From: Massilia aurea
GTDB taxonomy: Bacteria; Pseudomonadota; Gammaproteobacteria; Burkholderiales; Burkholderiaceae_D
Assembly: GCF_014200505.1 (NCBI RefSeq)
Contig: NZ_JACHBX010000002.1
Span: forward strand, 558,001 to 622,000
Length of the DNA: 64,000 bases
Reading direction: 5' to 3'
The translations under genes were made by a program, and so were the position numbers. The notes beneath the pieces are model-generated. The model was given only the letters and a program-made list of their open reading frames with translations. It had not been told where the DNA came from and did no database searches. Of this stretch, positions 7,811 through 16,778 are shown piece by piece; the first letter of the stretch is position 1, and every line of letters begins with the position of its first letter.

Positions 7811-9157
7811 TCAATCAAACACGCGGTCGGGGTCGAACGTGTCGTCCGGCACCGGGACCCCGAACAGCTTGAGGCGGTCGGCAAAACGCGGCCGCACACC
7901 GGTGGCACTGAAGTGGCCAAGCACCCTGCCCTGCGGGTCGACGCCGCGCTGTTCGAACAGGAAGATTTCCTGCATCGAAATGACCTCGCCTTCCATTCCG
8001 GTGATCTCCTGCATGCTCACCAGTTTGCGCGTGCCGTCGGTCAGGCGCGAGACCTGCAGCACCACCGTCACCGCCGAGACGATCTGCTGGCGGATCGCGC
8101 GCGGCGTCAGGTTCACGGCGGCCATGCTGACCATGTTTTCCAGGCGCGAGAGCGCGTCGCGCGGCGTGTTCGAGTGGATCGTGGCGAGCGAGCCTTCGTG
8201 GCCCGTGTTCATCGCCTGCAGCATGTCGAGCGCCTCGGCGCCGCGCACCTCGCCCAGGATGATGCGGTCGGGCCGCATGCGCAGCGCGTTGCGCACCAGC
8301 GCGCGCTGCGTGACTTCGCCCTTGTCCTCGATATTCGGCGGGCGCGTTTCCAGGCGCACGACGTGCGGCTGGCGCAGTTGCAGCTCGGCCGCATCCTCGA
8401 TCGTCACGATCCGTTCGCTGGCCGGGATGAACCCCGAGATCAGGTTGAGCAAGGTGGTCTTGCCGCTGCCGGTCCCGCCCGAGATCAGGATGTTGACCTT
8501 GGCCGTGCCCAGGCTTTCGATCACCCGGATCATCGGCGGCGCCATGCTTTTGTACTCGAGCAGGTTATGCACCGTCAGCGGGCTGCCGCCGAAGCGGCGG
8601 ATCGACAGGATTGGCCCGTCGACGGCCAGCGGCGGGATGATGGCGTTCACGCGCGAGCCGTCCGGCAGGCGCGCATCGACCATCGGGCTCGATTCATCGA
8701 CCCGGCGCCCCACGCGCGAGACGATCTTTTCGATGATCTTCATCAGGTGGGCGTTGTCGTGGAAGGTGACGTCGGTCAGTTCGAGCTTGCCGTGGCGCTC
8801 GACCCAGACCTTGCTGGCGGTATTGACCAGGATGTCTGAAATCGTCGGATCGGCCAGCAGCGGCTCGAGCGGGCCGAAGCCCAGCATCTCGTGCTGGATG
8901 TCGAGCACCAGGTGGTGGCGCTCGTGCTGGTTCAGCACGATGCGCTCGTCTTCGATGATGCGCTGGACCAGCAGCGCCAGCTCATGCTTGAACTGTTCGG
9001 CGGTCAGGCGCTTCAGGCGCTCCAGATCGATCCGGTCGAGGATCATCTGGTGCATCAGCTTCTTGAGCTCCTGATAGGCCTGGTTGGGGGCGTCGTGCGA
9101 TTCGGCGCCGGTCGGACGCTCGGGGTCGGGCAGCGCAAGGCGTTCGCGAAGGGACAT
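7811..9157 (-). CDS. tadA: Tad pilus ATPase TadA/CpaF
   Basis: Hexameric secretion ATPase powering Flp pilus assembly (CpaF family). The 448-aa protein has an N-terminal domain, then a Walker A motif GGTGSGKTT (about residue 225), an Asp/Glu box (TIEDAAELQL), Walker B (RIILGEVRG) and the His box (GHEGSLATIHSN). The ATG at 9157 has GGAG seven bases upstream. An in-frame TTG at 9181 would extend it slightly but lacks this support. Length and motifs are normal for the family. Confidence 0.96.
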   Translation of the reverse strand: MSLRERLALPDPERPTGAESHDAPNQAYQELKKLMHQMILDRIDLERLKRLTAEQFKHELALLVQRIIEDERIVLNQHERHHLVLDIQHEMLGFGPLEPLLADPTISDILVNTASKVWVERHGKLELTDVTFHDNAHLMKIIEKIVSRVGRRVDESSPMVDARLPDGSRVNAIIPPLAVDGPILSIRRFGGSPLTVHNLLEYKSMAPPMIRVIESLGTAKVNILISGGTGSGKTTLLNLISGFIPASERIVTIEDAAELQLRQPHVVRLETRPPNIEDKGEVTQRALVRNALRMRPDRIILGEVRGAEALDMLQAMNTGHEGSLATIHSNTPRDALSRLENMVSMAAVNLTPRAIRQQIVSAVTVVLQVSRLTDGTRKLVSMQEITGMEGEVISMQEIFLFEQRGVDPQGRVLGHFSATGVRPRFADRLKLFGVPVPDDTFDPDRVFD

Positions 9158-9195
9158 CGATGTCTCCGGTGCGTGGTTCAAACGTGGGGAACGAG

Positions 9196-10371
9196 TCAGT
9201 CGACGTGATCCTGGCGCCCGAACAGGCGCCCCAGCAGGCCGCGGCTTTCGTGGACCCGCTGCGCGGTCACCAGTTCGACCAGATCGGCCAGGCTGCGCGC
9301 GGCGGCGCTCGAGCGCGACAACTGCAGCACCGGCACGCCCTGGTTCACCGAATCGGTGACCGCGATGTAGTCGTTGGGGAAGGTGTGCACCACTTCGCAG
9401 CCCAGCGCCGCATGCAGGTCCTGCAGGCGCAGCTTGCCGCCCTTTTCGTAGCGGTTGACGATCAGGCGGATGTTGTCGAGCACATAGCCGAGCGAGCGGA
9501 AGATGTCGAGCAGGCGGCGCGCATCGCGGATATCGGGCAGCGCCAGTTGCAGCAACGGGTAAATCGTGTCGGTCACGTCCAGCGCGCGCAGCGACACCGC
9601 ATCGATCTGGCGCCCGACGTCGAGCAGCACGTAGTCATAATGCTGACGCGCGACGCGCAGGATGGTGTCGATGTGTTCGGGCTTGGCCTGCCGCTCGTGG
9701 GACGGATCGTCGGCCGCCGCCAGCACGCCGAAGCCCGGCGTCACGTGCACCAGGCACGATTCGAGAAACGGCCCGTCGATGCGGGCGATCTGGGCGCACA
9801 CGTCCGACATCGTCATGGCCGGCTTCTGGTCCGACACGTACAGGGCGGCGTCGCCGAACTGGCCATGCAGGTCGATCAGCAGCACCTTCTTGCCGGCCAG
9901 CGAGGCAAGCGCGTAGCCGAAATTGGTCGAAATGAAGGTGGCGCCGCTGCCGCCCTTGCACGCGATGAAGGCCAGTACCTTCCCGTCGCGCATGGTCGAG
10001 ATGCCGGTGGCGCTCGCGATGCGGTCCATCGCCTCATGAAAGGCGCGGTGCACCAGCGGCAGTTGCAGCAGCTCGCGCACGCCGGCGCGCATCGCGGTAA
10101 TCAACAGGTCGGGCTGGTGCTGGGTGGTCAGCAGCATCAGTTGCGCTGTCGGATACTGCCGGCCCAGGCGCTCGAGCAGATTGGCTTCGGACGGTTCGAG
10201 GTTGCTGGCATCGACGATCACGAGTTGCGGCGCGTCGGGATCGGGCCGGTCGAGCGCCTCGCGCAGGCCGGCGCGGGTCGCGCCCAGGTGCAGGGGCGGC
10301 ACCCGCGCGGCGCCCTGGGCGGCCAGTTCCGCGTACAGGTGGCTGTCCCGGCTGATCAGGAGCGCTCTCAT
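9196..10371 (-). CDS. tadZ: Tad pilus localisation protein TadZ/CpaE
   Basis: MinD/ParA-like protein that localises the Tad apparatus. The 391-aa protein has an N-terminal receiver-like domain (about 1-125, with LVIVDASNLEP) and a C-terminal MinD-type ATPase domain. The deviant Walker A reads CKGGSGATF: the signature first lysine is present, but the usual P-loop GKT lysine is replaced by alanine. Such atypical P-loops are known in TadZ/CpaE and suggest weak or absent hydrolysis. The ribosome site GAGGAC precedes the ATG. It sits between the small lipoprotein gene and tadA. Confidence 0.92.
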   Translation of the reverse strand: MRALLISRDSHLYAELAAQGAARVPPLHLGATRAGLREALDRPDPDAPQLVIVDASNLEPSEANLLERLGRQYPTAQLMLLTTQHQPDLLITAMRAGVRELLQLPLVHRAFHEAMDRIASATGISTMRDGKVLAFIACKGGSGATFISTNFGYALASLAGKKVLLIDLHGQFGDAALYVSDQKPAMTMSDVCAQIARIDGPFLESCLVHVTPGFGVLAAADDPSHERQAKPEHIDTILRVARQHYDYVLLDVGRQIDAVSLRALDVTDTIYPLLQLALPDIRDARRLLDIFRSLGYVLDNIRLIVNRYEKGGKLRLQDLHAALGCEVVHTFPNDYIAVTDSVNQGVPVLQLSRSSAAARSLADLVELVTAQRVHESRGLLGRLFGRQDHVD

Positions 10372-10401
10372 GAAGTCCTCGATAAAGGTAGTGCCGCGCG
10401 C

Positions 10402-10674
10402 TTACTGCGCACGGATCATGGGCGCCGGCTGGCCGGTGTCCGGTTGGGCGAACGAGCGCTCGTAGTTGTCGATGGCCGCGCGCGCGGCGCGGCCATCGAG
10501 CCCTGCGGCGGGGTTGCGGCTGGCGCCCGCAGCCGGGTCGATCGTCTGCACGGCCAGGTTGGCGCGAGTCGCCGCGCCGAACTGGCTGTCCCAGTGCGGC
10601 GTGCTCGAGATGCAGCCCTGCGCGCCGCAGGCCAGCAGCACCAGCGCCGCCCGGCGTATGAATGTGGATGCCAT
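10402..10674 (-). CDS. Small Tad-locus lipoprotein
   Basis: A 90-aa exported protein with a signal peptide and lipobox (CGAQGC, Cys near residue 21), then a polar tail containing DGRAARAAIDNYERSF. It lies between rcpA/cpaC and tadZ with nine bases to the former, and has its own GGAG site. Position and size fit the small CpaD/pilotin-like lipoproteins of betaproteobacterial Tad loci, which may help the secretin reach the outer membrane. The function is inferred from position only. Confidence 0.8.
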   Translation of the reverse strand: MASTFIRRAALVLLACGAQGCISSTPHWDSQFGAATRANLAVQTIDPAAGASRNPAAGLDGRAARAAIDNYERSFAQPDTGQPAPMIRAQ

Positions 10675-10683
10675 GCTGCTCTC

Positions 10684-12255
10684 CTATTCCGGTTCGGGGC
10701 CGCCGGCGGCCGGCGCCGGTGCGGGTGGGACAGGCGCCGTGCCAACGGCGGGCGTGCTAACGGCGGGCGGACCTTCGAGGCGGCCGCCAAGCAGCACGCC
10801 GGCGCGCGACGGCGCATCGAACCGGTCGGTCGGCAAGCTCAGACTGCCGGCCAGCAGCGGCTTGACCAGACGCGCCGTGATGACGAACACCAGTTCAGTG
10901 CGCTCCTGCTGGAAGTCGGTGCTGCGAAACAGCGCGCCCAGTATCGGCACGTCGCTCAGTCCCGGCAGGCCTTTCAGGTTGGCGACCAGGTTGTTGCGCA
11001 CCAGGCCACCGATGGCGAAGCTCTGGCCGTCGTGCAGCTGCACCGTGGTGCTGGCGCGACGCGTGGTCAACAGCGGCATGATCGCGGTGCCCGCAATGCC
11101 GGCGGCGCTGATGCCGATCCCTTCGCGCGACAGCTCCGACACTTCGGGCGCGACCTTCAGGTTGATGAGGCCTCCACCCAGCACGGTTGGGGTAAAGCGC
11201 AGGCCGACGCCGAATTCCTTCTCTTCCAGCGTCACCTTGTTATTGTCTTGCGCCACCGGGATAAAGAACTTGCCGCCGGCGAGGAACGCGCCTTCCTGGC
11301 CGCTGATGGCCAGCACGTTCGGCTCGGCCAGGATGCGCACCAGGCCATCGAGCTTGTCGGTGTCGATGCCGAAGCGGTTGCCGTTGGTCTTCAGGCCAGC
11401 CAGGCCGCCGCGCGCCAGCCCGCTGAGAAAATCGGTGGCCAGCGTGGTGGTCCAACTGCCGGACCCGAAGCTCAGGCGCACGCCGGTTTCAAGCCGCTCG
11501 AGCAACGTGCGCGCGACTTCGGCCACCTTGACCTCGAGCTGCACCTGCTGGGGCGCGCTGACTGCCAGCAGGTTGATCACGCGGGCGCTGGCGCCACCTG
11601 CCCCGGCAGCCGCGCCGCCGCCGCTGCCATTGCCGATCTGGATCACGCCGTCGGTCGCGTTGTCCTTGTCGGCCGCCGGCAACTGGCGCAGCGGGCGGCG
11701 CACATAGGCGCCGGCCAGTTCCACGGCGCGGTTGACCGCGGCAGCGTCGCTGACGGTGCCGGTCAGCACCAGCGTGTCATTCGCGGCCATTACCCGGATG
11801 TCCTTCTCGTGCGGCATGGCGAGGACCAGCATCGCTTGCAGGCTGGCCGGGTCCATCGCGACCGTGATGTCGATCACGCTGCACGCGCCGCTGCGACCTT
11901 GCACGATCATGTTGGTGGTGCCGACATCGACGGCGGCGATATACAGCGTGTCCGGCGCGACCAGCATCGCCTGAACGACGGCCGGGTTGCCGACGCTGCG
12001 CCGGGTGACTGCTTCGGGCAGGCGCAGCATGGTCGACTTGCCCATCTGGAGCGCCATGGTGGCCGGGCGCGCGGCCTCGCCCTGGCAGCCGCCGTTCAGG
12101 CGCAGCGCGGGCTGCGCTGCCACGTCAGGCGGTACCATTTTTTTGCCTGCCGGGGCAGCCAGGGCCAGCGCACTCAGGCCTGCCAACATGGCCGCCAGGC
12201 AGGCGCGCAGTGCGATCGTGGGTTGTCGTTGCATGATCGGTCCAGTCGAAGACAT
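10684..12255 (-). CDS. rcpA: Tad pilus outer-membrane secretin RcpA/CpaC
   Basis: Forms the outer-membrane channel for the Flp pilus. The protein has a signal peptide, an N-terminal pilus/BON-like region (about 50-220) and a secretin domain (about 250-490, including GVGLRFTPTV, EVSELSREG and the VPILGALFRS signature). A Pro/Ala-rich tail ends it. I place the start at ATG 12255, which shares its A with the cpaB stop (TGATG), giving 523 aa and translational coupling. ATG 12234 is an alternative that gives a more compact signal peptide. Confidence 0.93.
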   Translation of the reverse strand: MSSTGPIMQRQPTIALRACLAAMLAGLSALALAAPAGKKMVPPDVAAQPALRLNGGCQGEAARPATMALQMGKSTMLRLPEAVTRRSVGNPAVVQAMLVAPDTLYIAAVDVGTTNMIVQGRSGACSVIDITVAMDPASLQAMLVLAMPHEKDIRVMAANDTLVLTGTVSDAAAVNRAVELAGAYVRRPLRQLPAADKDNATDGVIQIGNGSGGGAAAGAGGASARVINLLAVSAPQQVQLEVKVAEVARTLLERLETGVRLSFGSGSWTTTLATDFLSGLARGGLAGLKTNGNRFGIDTDKLDGLVRILAEPNVLAISGQEGAFLAGGKFFIPVAQDNNKVTLEEKEFGVGLRFTPTVLGGGLINLKVAPEVSELSREGIGISAAGIAGTAIMPLLTTRRASTTVQLHDGQSFAIGGLVRNNLVANLKGLPGLSDVPILGALFRSTDFQQERTELVFVITARLVKPLLAGSLSLPTDRFDAPSRAGVLLGGRLEGPPAVSTPAVGTAPVPPAPAPAAGGPEPE

Positions 12256-13112
12256 CAGAAGCATTCCTGCGATGCGTGCAGGCCGTTGATGACGCTGATG
12301 CATTCGCGGTGCGGCGCCGGCGCTGGTGCCGGCGCCAGCGCCCGCACCAGCTGCACCCGCGGTGGTGCCACAGCGCGCAGCACGACCGGGGCGGCGGGCG
12401 GCGCCAGCAGCAGGTTGTCCTTGGTCGCGCCGGTGGTGGTGGTGGCGGCAGGATCGATCTGGTTGCGCAGCGCCAGCGACAGCGTGCCGACGTTGCGCGC
12501 CAGGTCCAGCTTTTCGGCCTGTTCGGGCGTGACTTCGAGCGTGACGGCATTGACGACCTTGGGCTTGGTCTCGTCGCGCCCCACTTCCTGGGCCACCGCC
12601 AGCACCAGGATGCGCTCCAGGACGATCTTCGAGATGCTGTGCGCACGGGCCTGCGGTGCGTTCGGATCGGGCGCCGTCTCGGTGCTGACGATGATGTCGA
12701 CATAGTTACCCGGCAAGGCGAAGCCGGCCACGCCGATCACATCGTTGACGCGCACCGTGATCGCGCGCTTGCCTTCGGTGATCAGGGCCGACAGGCCGCC
12801 CAGCGTGCCAGCCGGAGCCAGCTTGGCTTCGCTGACCGGTTCGCCCGCGAGCAGGCTGCTGCGCAGGACCCGGCCGTTCAGCGGCTGGGGATCGGTGAAC
12901 GCGCCCTTGGGCACGCTGGGAGTGTGCCAATCCATCACGATGAACAGCGCGGGGGTCAAGCGCTGGCCGATGTCGATGTCGCTTTTTGCGACGACGATCC
13001 TGCCAGCAGCGGGCACCTGCGCACTGAGCAGCCAGCGCGCAGCCAGCGCCACGGCCAGCAGGCCAAGCACCACGGCCAGCGCCATCATGATCACGGCTCG
13101 TTGGTTTTTCAC
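12255..13112 (-). CDS. cpaB: Flp pilus assembly protein CpaB/RcpC
   Basis: Periplasmic, membrane-anchored partner of the RcpA secretin. The 285-aa protein has an N-terminal membrane helix (about 8-28), a SAF domain (about 38-105, VAKSDIDIGQRLTPALF) and the RcpC/CpaB domain (about 115-215). A Pro/Ala-rich tail carries two cysteines (HRECISVI and the terminal QECF). The start is GTG at 13112, overlapping the TGA of the upstream ATPase gene, so it is probably translationally coupled. Confidence 0.92.
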   Translation of the reverse strand: MKNQRAVIMMALAVVLGLLAVALAARWLLSAQVPAAGRIVVAKSDIDIGQRLTPALFIVMDWHTPSVPKGAFTDPQPLNGRVLRSSLLAGEPVSEAKLAPAGTLGGLSALITEGKRAITVRVNDVIGVAGFALPGNYVDIIVSTETAPDPNAPQARAHSISKIVLERILVLAVAQEVGRDETKPKVVNAVTLEVTPEQAEKLDLARNVGTLSLALRNQIDPAATTTTGATKDNLLLAPPAAPVVLRAVAPPRVQLVRALAPAPAPAPHRECISVINGLHASQECF

Positions 13113-14473
13113 GATGCGTCCCCTTCGCCGAACAGGCTGTACCAGGCGCGCGTCAGGCCATCCACATCGCAGCAGGGGGCCTGACCGGAGAAGCCCGCGA
13201 AGTCGGCGATCCGGCCCAGCAGCTCGTGCGGATAGGCGGCCAGCAGCGCGCGCCCGGTGCGGCGGTGCAGGTGCTCGATCAGGAACGCGATCGCGCTGTC
13301 ATCCAGGTCGATCCGGCGCTGCCGCGCCTGGCGCCGCAGCAGCGCGCGATAACTCTGCTCCGACAGCGGCCCGACCGGAATCCGGTAGCCGATGCGGCGC
13401 AGGCAGGCGTCGTCGAGCACCGACTCCGGCGCCAGGCTGGTGACCAGCACCAGGCTCACATCGAACGGCAAGACGTGCGTGGCGCCGCCCGGCACCGTGA
13501 CATGGTCCAGGCCCGCTTCGAGCGCACCGAGCCAGCGGTGCAGCAGTTCGCCTGGCGGCACACGCTGGCGGCCCACATCGTCCACCACCAGCAAACCGTT
13601 GTTGGCCAGGATGTGGGGCGGCGCGTGCAGCACCCCGCTGCCCAGATCACTGCGCAGCTCGAGCATGTCGCGCGCCAGCTCCGGCCCCACGTGCACCAGC
13701 GGACGCTGGCTCAGGGCCCAGCGTGCATCGCCGCTGCGGCGTTCTTCGAGGGCGCGTACGTGCAGCGGCAGGGGATGCAGCGTCAGGTCATGCAGCTGGA
13801 TGATTTCGTGGTTGACCAGCACCGCATACGGCACCGCGATCGGGTCCTGGCGCAGGCGCGCCAGCTTGCGCGCCAGTGACGTCTTGCCGCTGCCGGACGG
13901 CCCGTACAACAGCAGCGGGCGACCCGAATACAGGGCGGCGCCGATCTGCTCGCGAATGGCCGGCGCCAGGCCGTCGCCGTCGAGCACCGCATCGAGCTCG
14001 GTGCGCGTGACGCGCGCGGCATCGGGCTGGCGCTGCGACTGGCGCGTGACCACGGCGCGCCATGCTGCCAGCGTCACCGGCGCCGGGCCGACATAGCGCG
14101 ATTCGGCCAGATAGTCGCCCGCCGCGCGCTGGCCCAGGGTCGTCAACTGGTAGTGCACATCAAGGTCACTGTCGCCCGAATACGCGACTTCGGCCTGCTG
14201 GGTGCCCACCAGGGCCTGCAACACTTCGCGCAGCACGCTGACCGACAGCCGCAGGCGTCCAGTCAACTGGGACAGCGGCGTCTTGCCGTCGGCATGCAGG
14301 GTCTTGACCACGAGCGCCGTCACCAGGCGCGCGTCGAGCCCCGTGTCACGCACCGTACGTGGCTGGCGCGGCAGCACGGCGGCGAGATTGCCATCCGCAT
14401 CAAAACCCGGCGCAGACAGGGACAACGATGCATCCGGTCCGGTCGGCGCGGCGGCCGATAACACTCCGATCAT
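13109..14473 (-). CDS. AAA+ ATPase of the Tad locus, winged-helix-like N-terminus
   Basis: A 454-aa AAA ATPase embedded in the pilus operon. The N-terminal part (about 45-130) reads like a winged helix (TPLSQLTGRLRLSVSVLREVLQAL) plus a linker with YVGPAPVTL. The AAA module follows with Walker A GPSGSGKTS, Walker B LLVVDDVG and a sensor-like LVLVTSLAPE. ATG 14473 has AGGAG six bases upstream; longer readings are out of register with a ribosome site. It overlaps cpaB. It is not TadA and carries no secretion-ATPase His box. It could remodel pilus components or regulate the locus. The specific role is unknown. Confidence 0.8.
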   Translation of the reverse strand: MIGVLSAAAPTGPDASLSLSAPGFDADGNLAAVLPRQPRTVRDTGLDARLVTALVVKTLHADGKTPLSQLTGRLRLSVSVLREVLQALVGTQQAEVAYSGDSDLDVHYQLTTLGQRAAGDYLAESRYVGPAPVTLAAWRAVVTRQSQRQPDAARVTRTELDAVLDGDGLAPAIREQIGAALYSGRPLLLYGPSGSGKTSLARKLARLRQDPIAVPYAVLVNHEIIQLHDLTLHPLPLHVRALEERRSGDARWALSQRPLVHVGPELARDMLELRSDLGSGVLHAPPHILANNGLLVVDDVGRQRVPPGELLHRWLGALEAGLDHVTVPGGATHVLPFDVSLVLVTSLAPESVLDDACLRRIGYRIPVGPLSEQSYRALLRRQARQRRIDLDDSAIAFLIEHLHRRTGRALLAAYPHELLGRIADFAGFSGQAPCCDVDGLTRAWYSLFGEGDAS

Positions 14474-14573
14474 GACGTCTCCTGCTGCTGAAGTTGGTTC
14501 TGGGAAAACCTCAATTGATTCTAACGAGCATCTATTTGCGGCACTTGATGCCTGACAAGAGCAGCCGCAGCGA

Positions 14574-15119
14574 TCATGCGAGGGGCGTGGCGCCGTAACG
14601 ACTGACCAGGTGCACGATCGTCCCGGCAGCAATGGCCACGCCATACGGAATCGCGCCGGCGCTGGGCCGGCCGCTGTTCTCCGGGCTCGGCAAGCGTTGC
14701 AGGCGCAGCAGGATGGGCAGCAACATGGCCCACAGATTGGCCAGGGCCAGGCGCAGCCGCCCTTTGACAATGAGAACCACCAGCACCATCACGCCGCCTG
14801 CGCACCAGGCCAGGATGGCGATGCGCAGCGCGTCGCCCGCGCCGGTGAAGACGCCAACGGCGGCCATCATCTTGACGTCGCCGGCGGCCATGCCGCGCAG
14901 CAGATAGAACGGCAGCAGCACGGCCAGACCGGTCGCGCAGCCGCCCAATGCGGACAGCAGCGCCGTCACCGGCCGGGGCGACAGCAGGTGCAGCAGCAGC
15001 GCGCCGAGTACGCCGGCGAGCAGCAGAAGATTGGGAATGCGCCGACTTTCCAGGTCCTTGATCGCAGCGGCGGTCACCAGCAGCAGCAGCAGCGTGTCGC
15101 GGTAGGGTGCGATATCCAT
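14574..15119 (-). CDS. tadV: Prepilin peptidase TadV/CpaA
   Basis: Aspartic membrane peptidase that removes the leader of the Flp prepilin. The 181-aa polytopic protein has the two expected catalytic aspartates: D22 in the first loop (IKDLESRRIPN) and D81 in MAAGDVKMM, the GxGD-type motif whose first glycine is alanine here. It is short, as TadV proteins are, and lacks the N-methylase domain of PilD. It is separated from flp by a terminator-like hairpin. Confidence 0.92.
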   Translation of the reverse strand: MDIAPYRDTLLLLLVTAAAIKDLESRRIPNLLLLAGVLGALLLHLLSPRPVTALLSALGGCATGLAVLLPFYLLRGMAAGDVKMMAAVGVFTGAGDALRIAILAWCAGGVMVLVVLIVKGRLRLALANLWAMLLPILLRLQRLPSPENSGRPSAGAIPYGVAIAAGTIVHLVSRYGATPLA

Positions 15120-15131
15120 GATCGGTTCCAG

Positions 15132-15171
15132 AAAAAATGCCCCCCGGGGCCGGACTGCGACCTGGGGGGCA
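15132..15171 (-). terminator. Hairpin plus T-run between flp and tadV
   Basis: On the minus strand a GC-rich stem (TGCCCCCCAGG, partner CCGGGGGGCA) is followed directly by TTTTTT at 15132-15137. This is a good intrinsic terminator, placed just after the flp stop and before tadV. Partial read-through would give abundant pilin and lower machinery transcript (inference). Confidence 0.75.
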
Positions 15172-15177
15172 CACGGA

Positions 15178-15372
15178 TTACGGTGCAGTCGGGTTAGCGG
15201 TGTTCAGCTGATCCCGGATGTACTCGAACGTTTCCTTGATGCCAGTACCGACCTCGCCAGCCACGGTGGCCATTGCGACGCCGATGAGTGCAGCGATCAG
15301 GCCATACTCGATGGCAGTCACACCGTTTTCGTCTGCGATGAAGGCTTTGATGGCGGAGGTAATCGTGCTCAT
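15178..15372 (-). CDS. flp: Flp-type class IVb major pilin
   Basis: A 64-aa prepilin, the structural subunit of the Tad pilus. The short charged leader ends at G17, and processing by TadV would give V18-T-A-I-E22-Y23, with the conserved Glu at +5 and Tyr at +6. A hydrophobic helix follows (YGLIAALIGVAMATV), then a short tail. A strong AAAGGAG site precedes the ATG. It is first in the Tad operon. A possible minus-strand promoter (TTGCCG, 15-bp spacer, TATAGT at 15456-15482) lies upstream but its spacer is short. Confidence 0.95.
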   Translation of the reverse strand: MSTITSAIKAFIADENGVTAIEYGLIAALIGVAMATVAGEVGTGIKETFEYIRDQLNTANPTAP

Positions 15373-15732
15373 GACAAAACTCCTTTAGTGGTTGAAAAAT
15401 ACTGGCTGCGACCGGGCCCGGCCGCCCCTGCTACGTGACGTGTGCCAGTAAGTTGACTATAGGTATTAGTGCCGAGCGGCAATTTGATGATGCTCAGTTT
15501 TTCCACATGGAAATATTTTTGACTGAGGAAAAACAAGGTTCACGGGCCGCTGCGGCGCGACCCGATGACGCAGGAGAAAAATCGCCAAGAATAGTTGCCG
15601 CTAGTACAAAAAAGCATTATGCTGTTTTGCTTGGCCGCTGAAAAATGCGGCACTTCCGGCCCTCTTGCGCGTCATCCCACGCCATCTGCAGGGTCTTTTT
15701 TTTCGTGCTTTGGCTGGCCTGACAACGACGAC
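15373..15732. other. Intergenic region between flp and the GGDEF gene
   Basis: About 360 bases between divergent genes with no convincing coding frame. It is less GC-rich than the surroundings, especially at 15440-15625. It must hold the flp promoter (weak candidate at 15456-15482, minus strand) and the diguanylate cyclase promoter (none clear). Reading the GGDEF gene from 15595 would put 138 bases of this stretch into coding sequence, which I consider unlikely. Confidence 0.5.
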
Positions 15733-16767
15733 ATGGATTCCCTGCTGCGACACATGGTGGACATGACCGGCCACCGCGATCATGCGATGCTGGACATCTC
15801 GGTGATCTCGGCGGTCCAGGAACTATCGGGCGCGAACCAGACCCGGGTCCTGGGCATTTCCAGCGTCGCCGACCAGCTGTTCGTGCGCTCGCGCGCCTGC
15901 ATCCAGGCCGGCGGCGTCGCCTGTCCGGAAGAACCCCAGGACAGCGGCCCGGGCGAGCCGATCGCCACCTATCCTGAACTCGAGGCGTGCCTGCGCCAGC
16001 ACGCCACGCGCGCCGAAGGCATGGGCCAGGACGGCTTGCGCCGCCTGTGGCTGCCGATCTGGTTTGGCGAGCGGGCCGATACCTGCCTCGAGATCGCCCA
16101 CGACACCCCGTTCACGCCGGAAGCGCTGTACATGGTCAGCGGCATTGTCAGCGTGTACCGCAATTTCCAGAATCTGCTCGATTACAGCGAACGCGATTCG
16201 CTGACGGGCCTGCTCAACCGCAAGACCTTCGACGACCAGCTGGCGCGCATGCTGCTGGCAACGGACGCCGATCCCGTCATGCCCGGCCTGGCCGAGCGGC
16301 GTGGACAGCACGGGGCGGAGGCGCAGTGGCTGGCCGTGGTCGACGTCGACCACTTCAAGACGGTCAACGACCGCTTCGGCCACCTGTATGGCGACGAGGT
16401 CCTGATCCTGATCGCCAACCTGCTGCAGTCGTCCTTCCGTACGCAGGACCGGGTGTTCCGCTTTGGCGGCGAAGAGTTCGTGGTGCTGCTGCGTTCGACG
16501 ACGCTCGAGAACGCGCGCCGCATCATCGAGCGCTTTCGTCTCGATGTCGAAAGCCACCATTTTCCGCAGGTGGGGCAAGTCACTGTCAGCATCGGCTTCA
16601 CGGGCGTCAGCGCGGCCGATTCGCCGGTCGTCACGCTCGGCCACGCCGACCAGGCGCTGTATTTCGCCAAGGCCAACGGCCGCAACCGCGTCTGCCATTA
16701 CGAAGCGCTGGTCGACGGCGGCCTGCTGCAGACCGTCACGACCAACGACACCGCCGAATTCTTCTGA
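15733..16767 (+). CDS. Diguanylate cyclase (GGDEF)
   Basis: Makes c-di-GMP from two GTP. The 344-aa soluble protein has a GAF-like N-terminal region (about 1-150) and a GGDEF domain with an intact active-site GGEEF (residues 245-249). An allosteric I-site RxxD lies exactly five residues before it (R236-T-Q-D239), so product inhibition is expected. The domain also shows DSLTGLLNRKTF and VDVDHFKTVND. I chose ATG 15733 because the upstream in-frame extension to 15595 looks non-coding; the ribosome site is weak either way. It is convergent with an HD-GYP gene and divergent from the Tad operon. Confidence 0.9.
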   Translation: MDSLLRHMVDMTGHRDHAMLDISVISAVQELSGANQTRVLGISSVADQLFVRSRACIQAGGVACPEEPQDSGPGEPIATYPELEACLRQHATRAEGMGQDGLRRLWLPIWFGERADTCLEIAHDTPFTPEALYMVSGIVSVYRNFQNLLDYSERDSLTGLLNRKTFDDQLARMLLATDADPVMPGLAERRGQHGAEAQWLAVVDVDHFKTVNDRFGHLYGDEVLILIANLLQSSFRTQDRVFRFGGEEFVVLLRSTTLENARRIIERFRLDVESHHFPQVGQVTVSIGFTGVSAADSPVVTLGHADQALYFAKANGRNRVCHYEALVDGGLLQTVTTNDTAEFF

Positions 16768-16778
16768 ACGCGTTGCGC

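Noticed and set aside
9160-12705. Plus-strand open frame of 1181 codons across tadZ, the lipoprotein and rcpA
   Set aside because: It is antisense to well-recognised Tad genes, with low-complexity Gln/Arg/His/Ala composition. High GC makes such frames common.
15595-15732. N-terminal extension of the GGDEF protein from 15595
   Set aside because: The added residues do not look protein-like, there is no ribosome site, and the stretch is AT-richer intergenic DNA.
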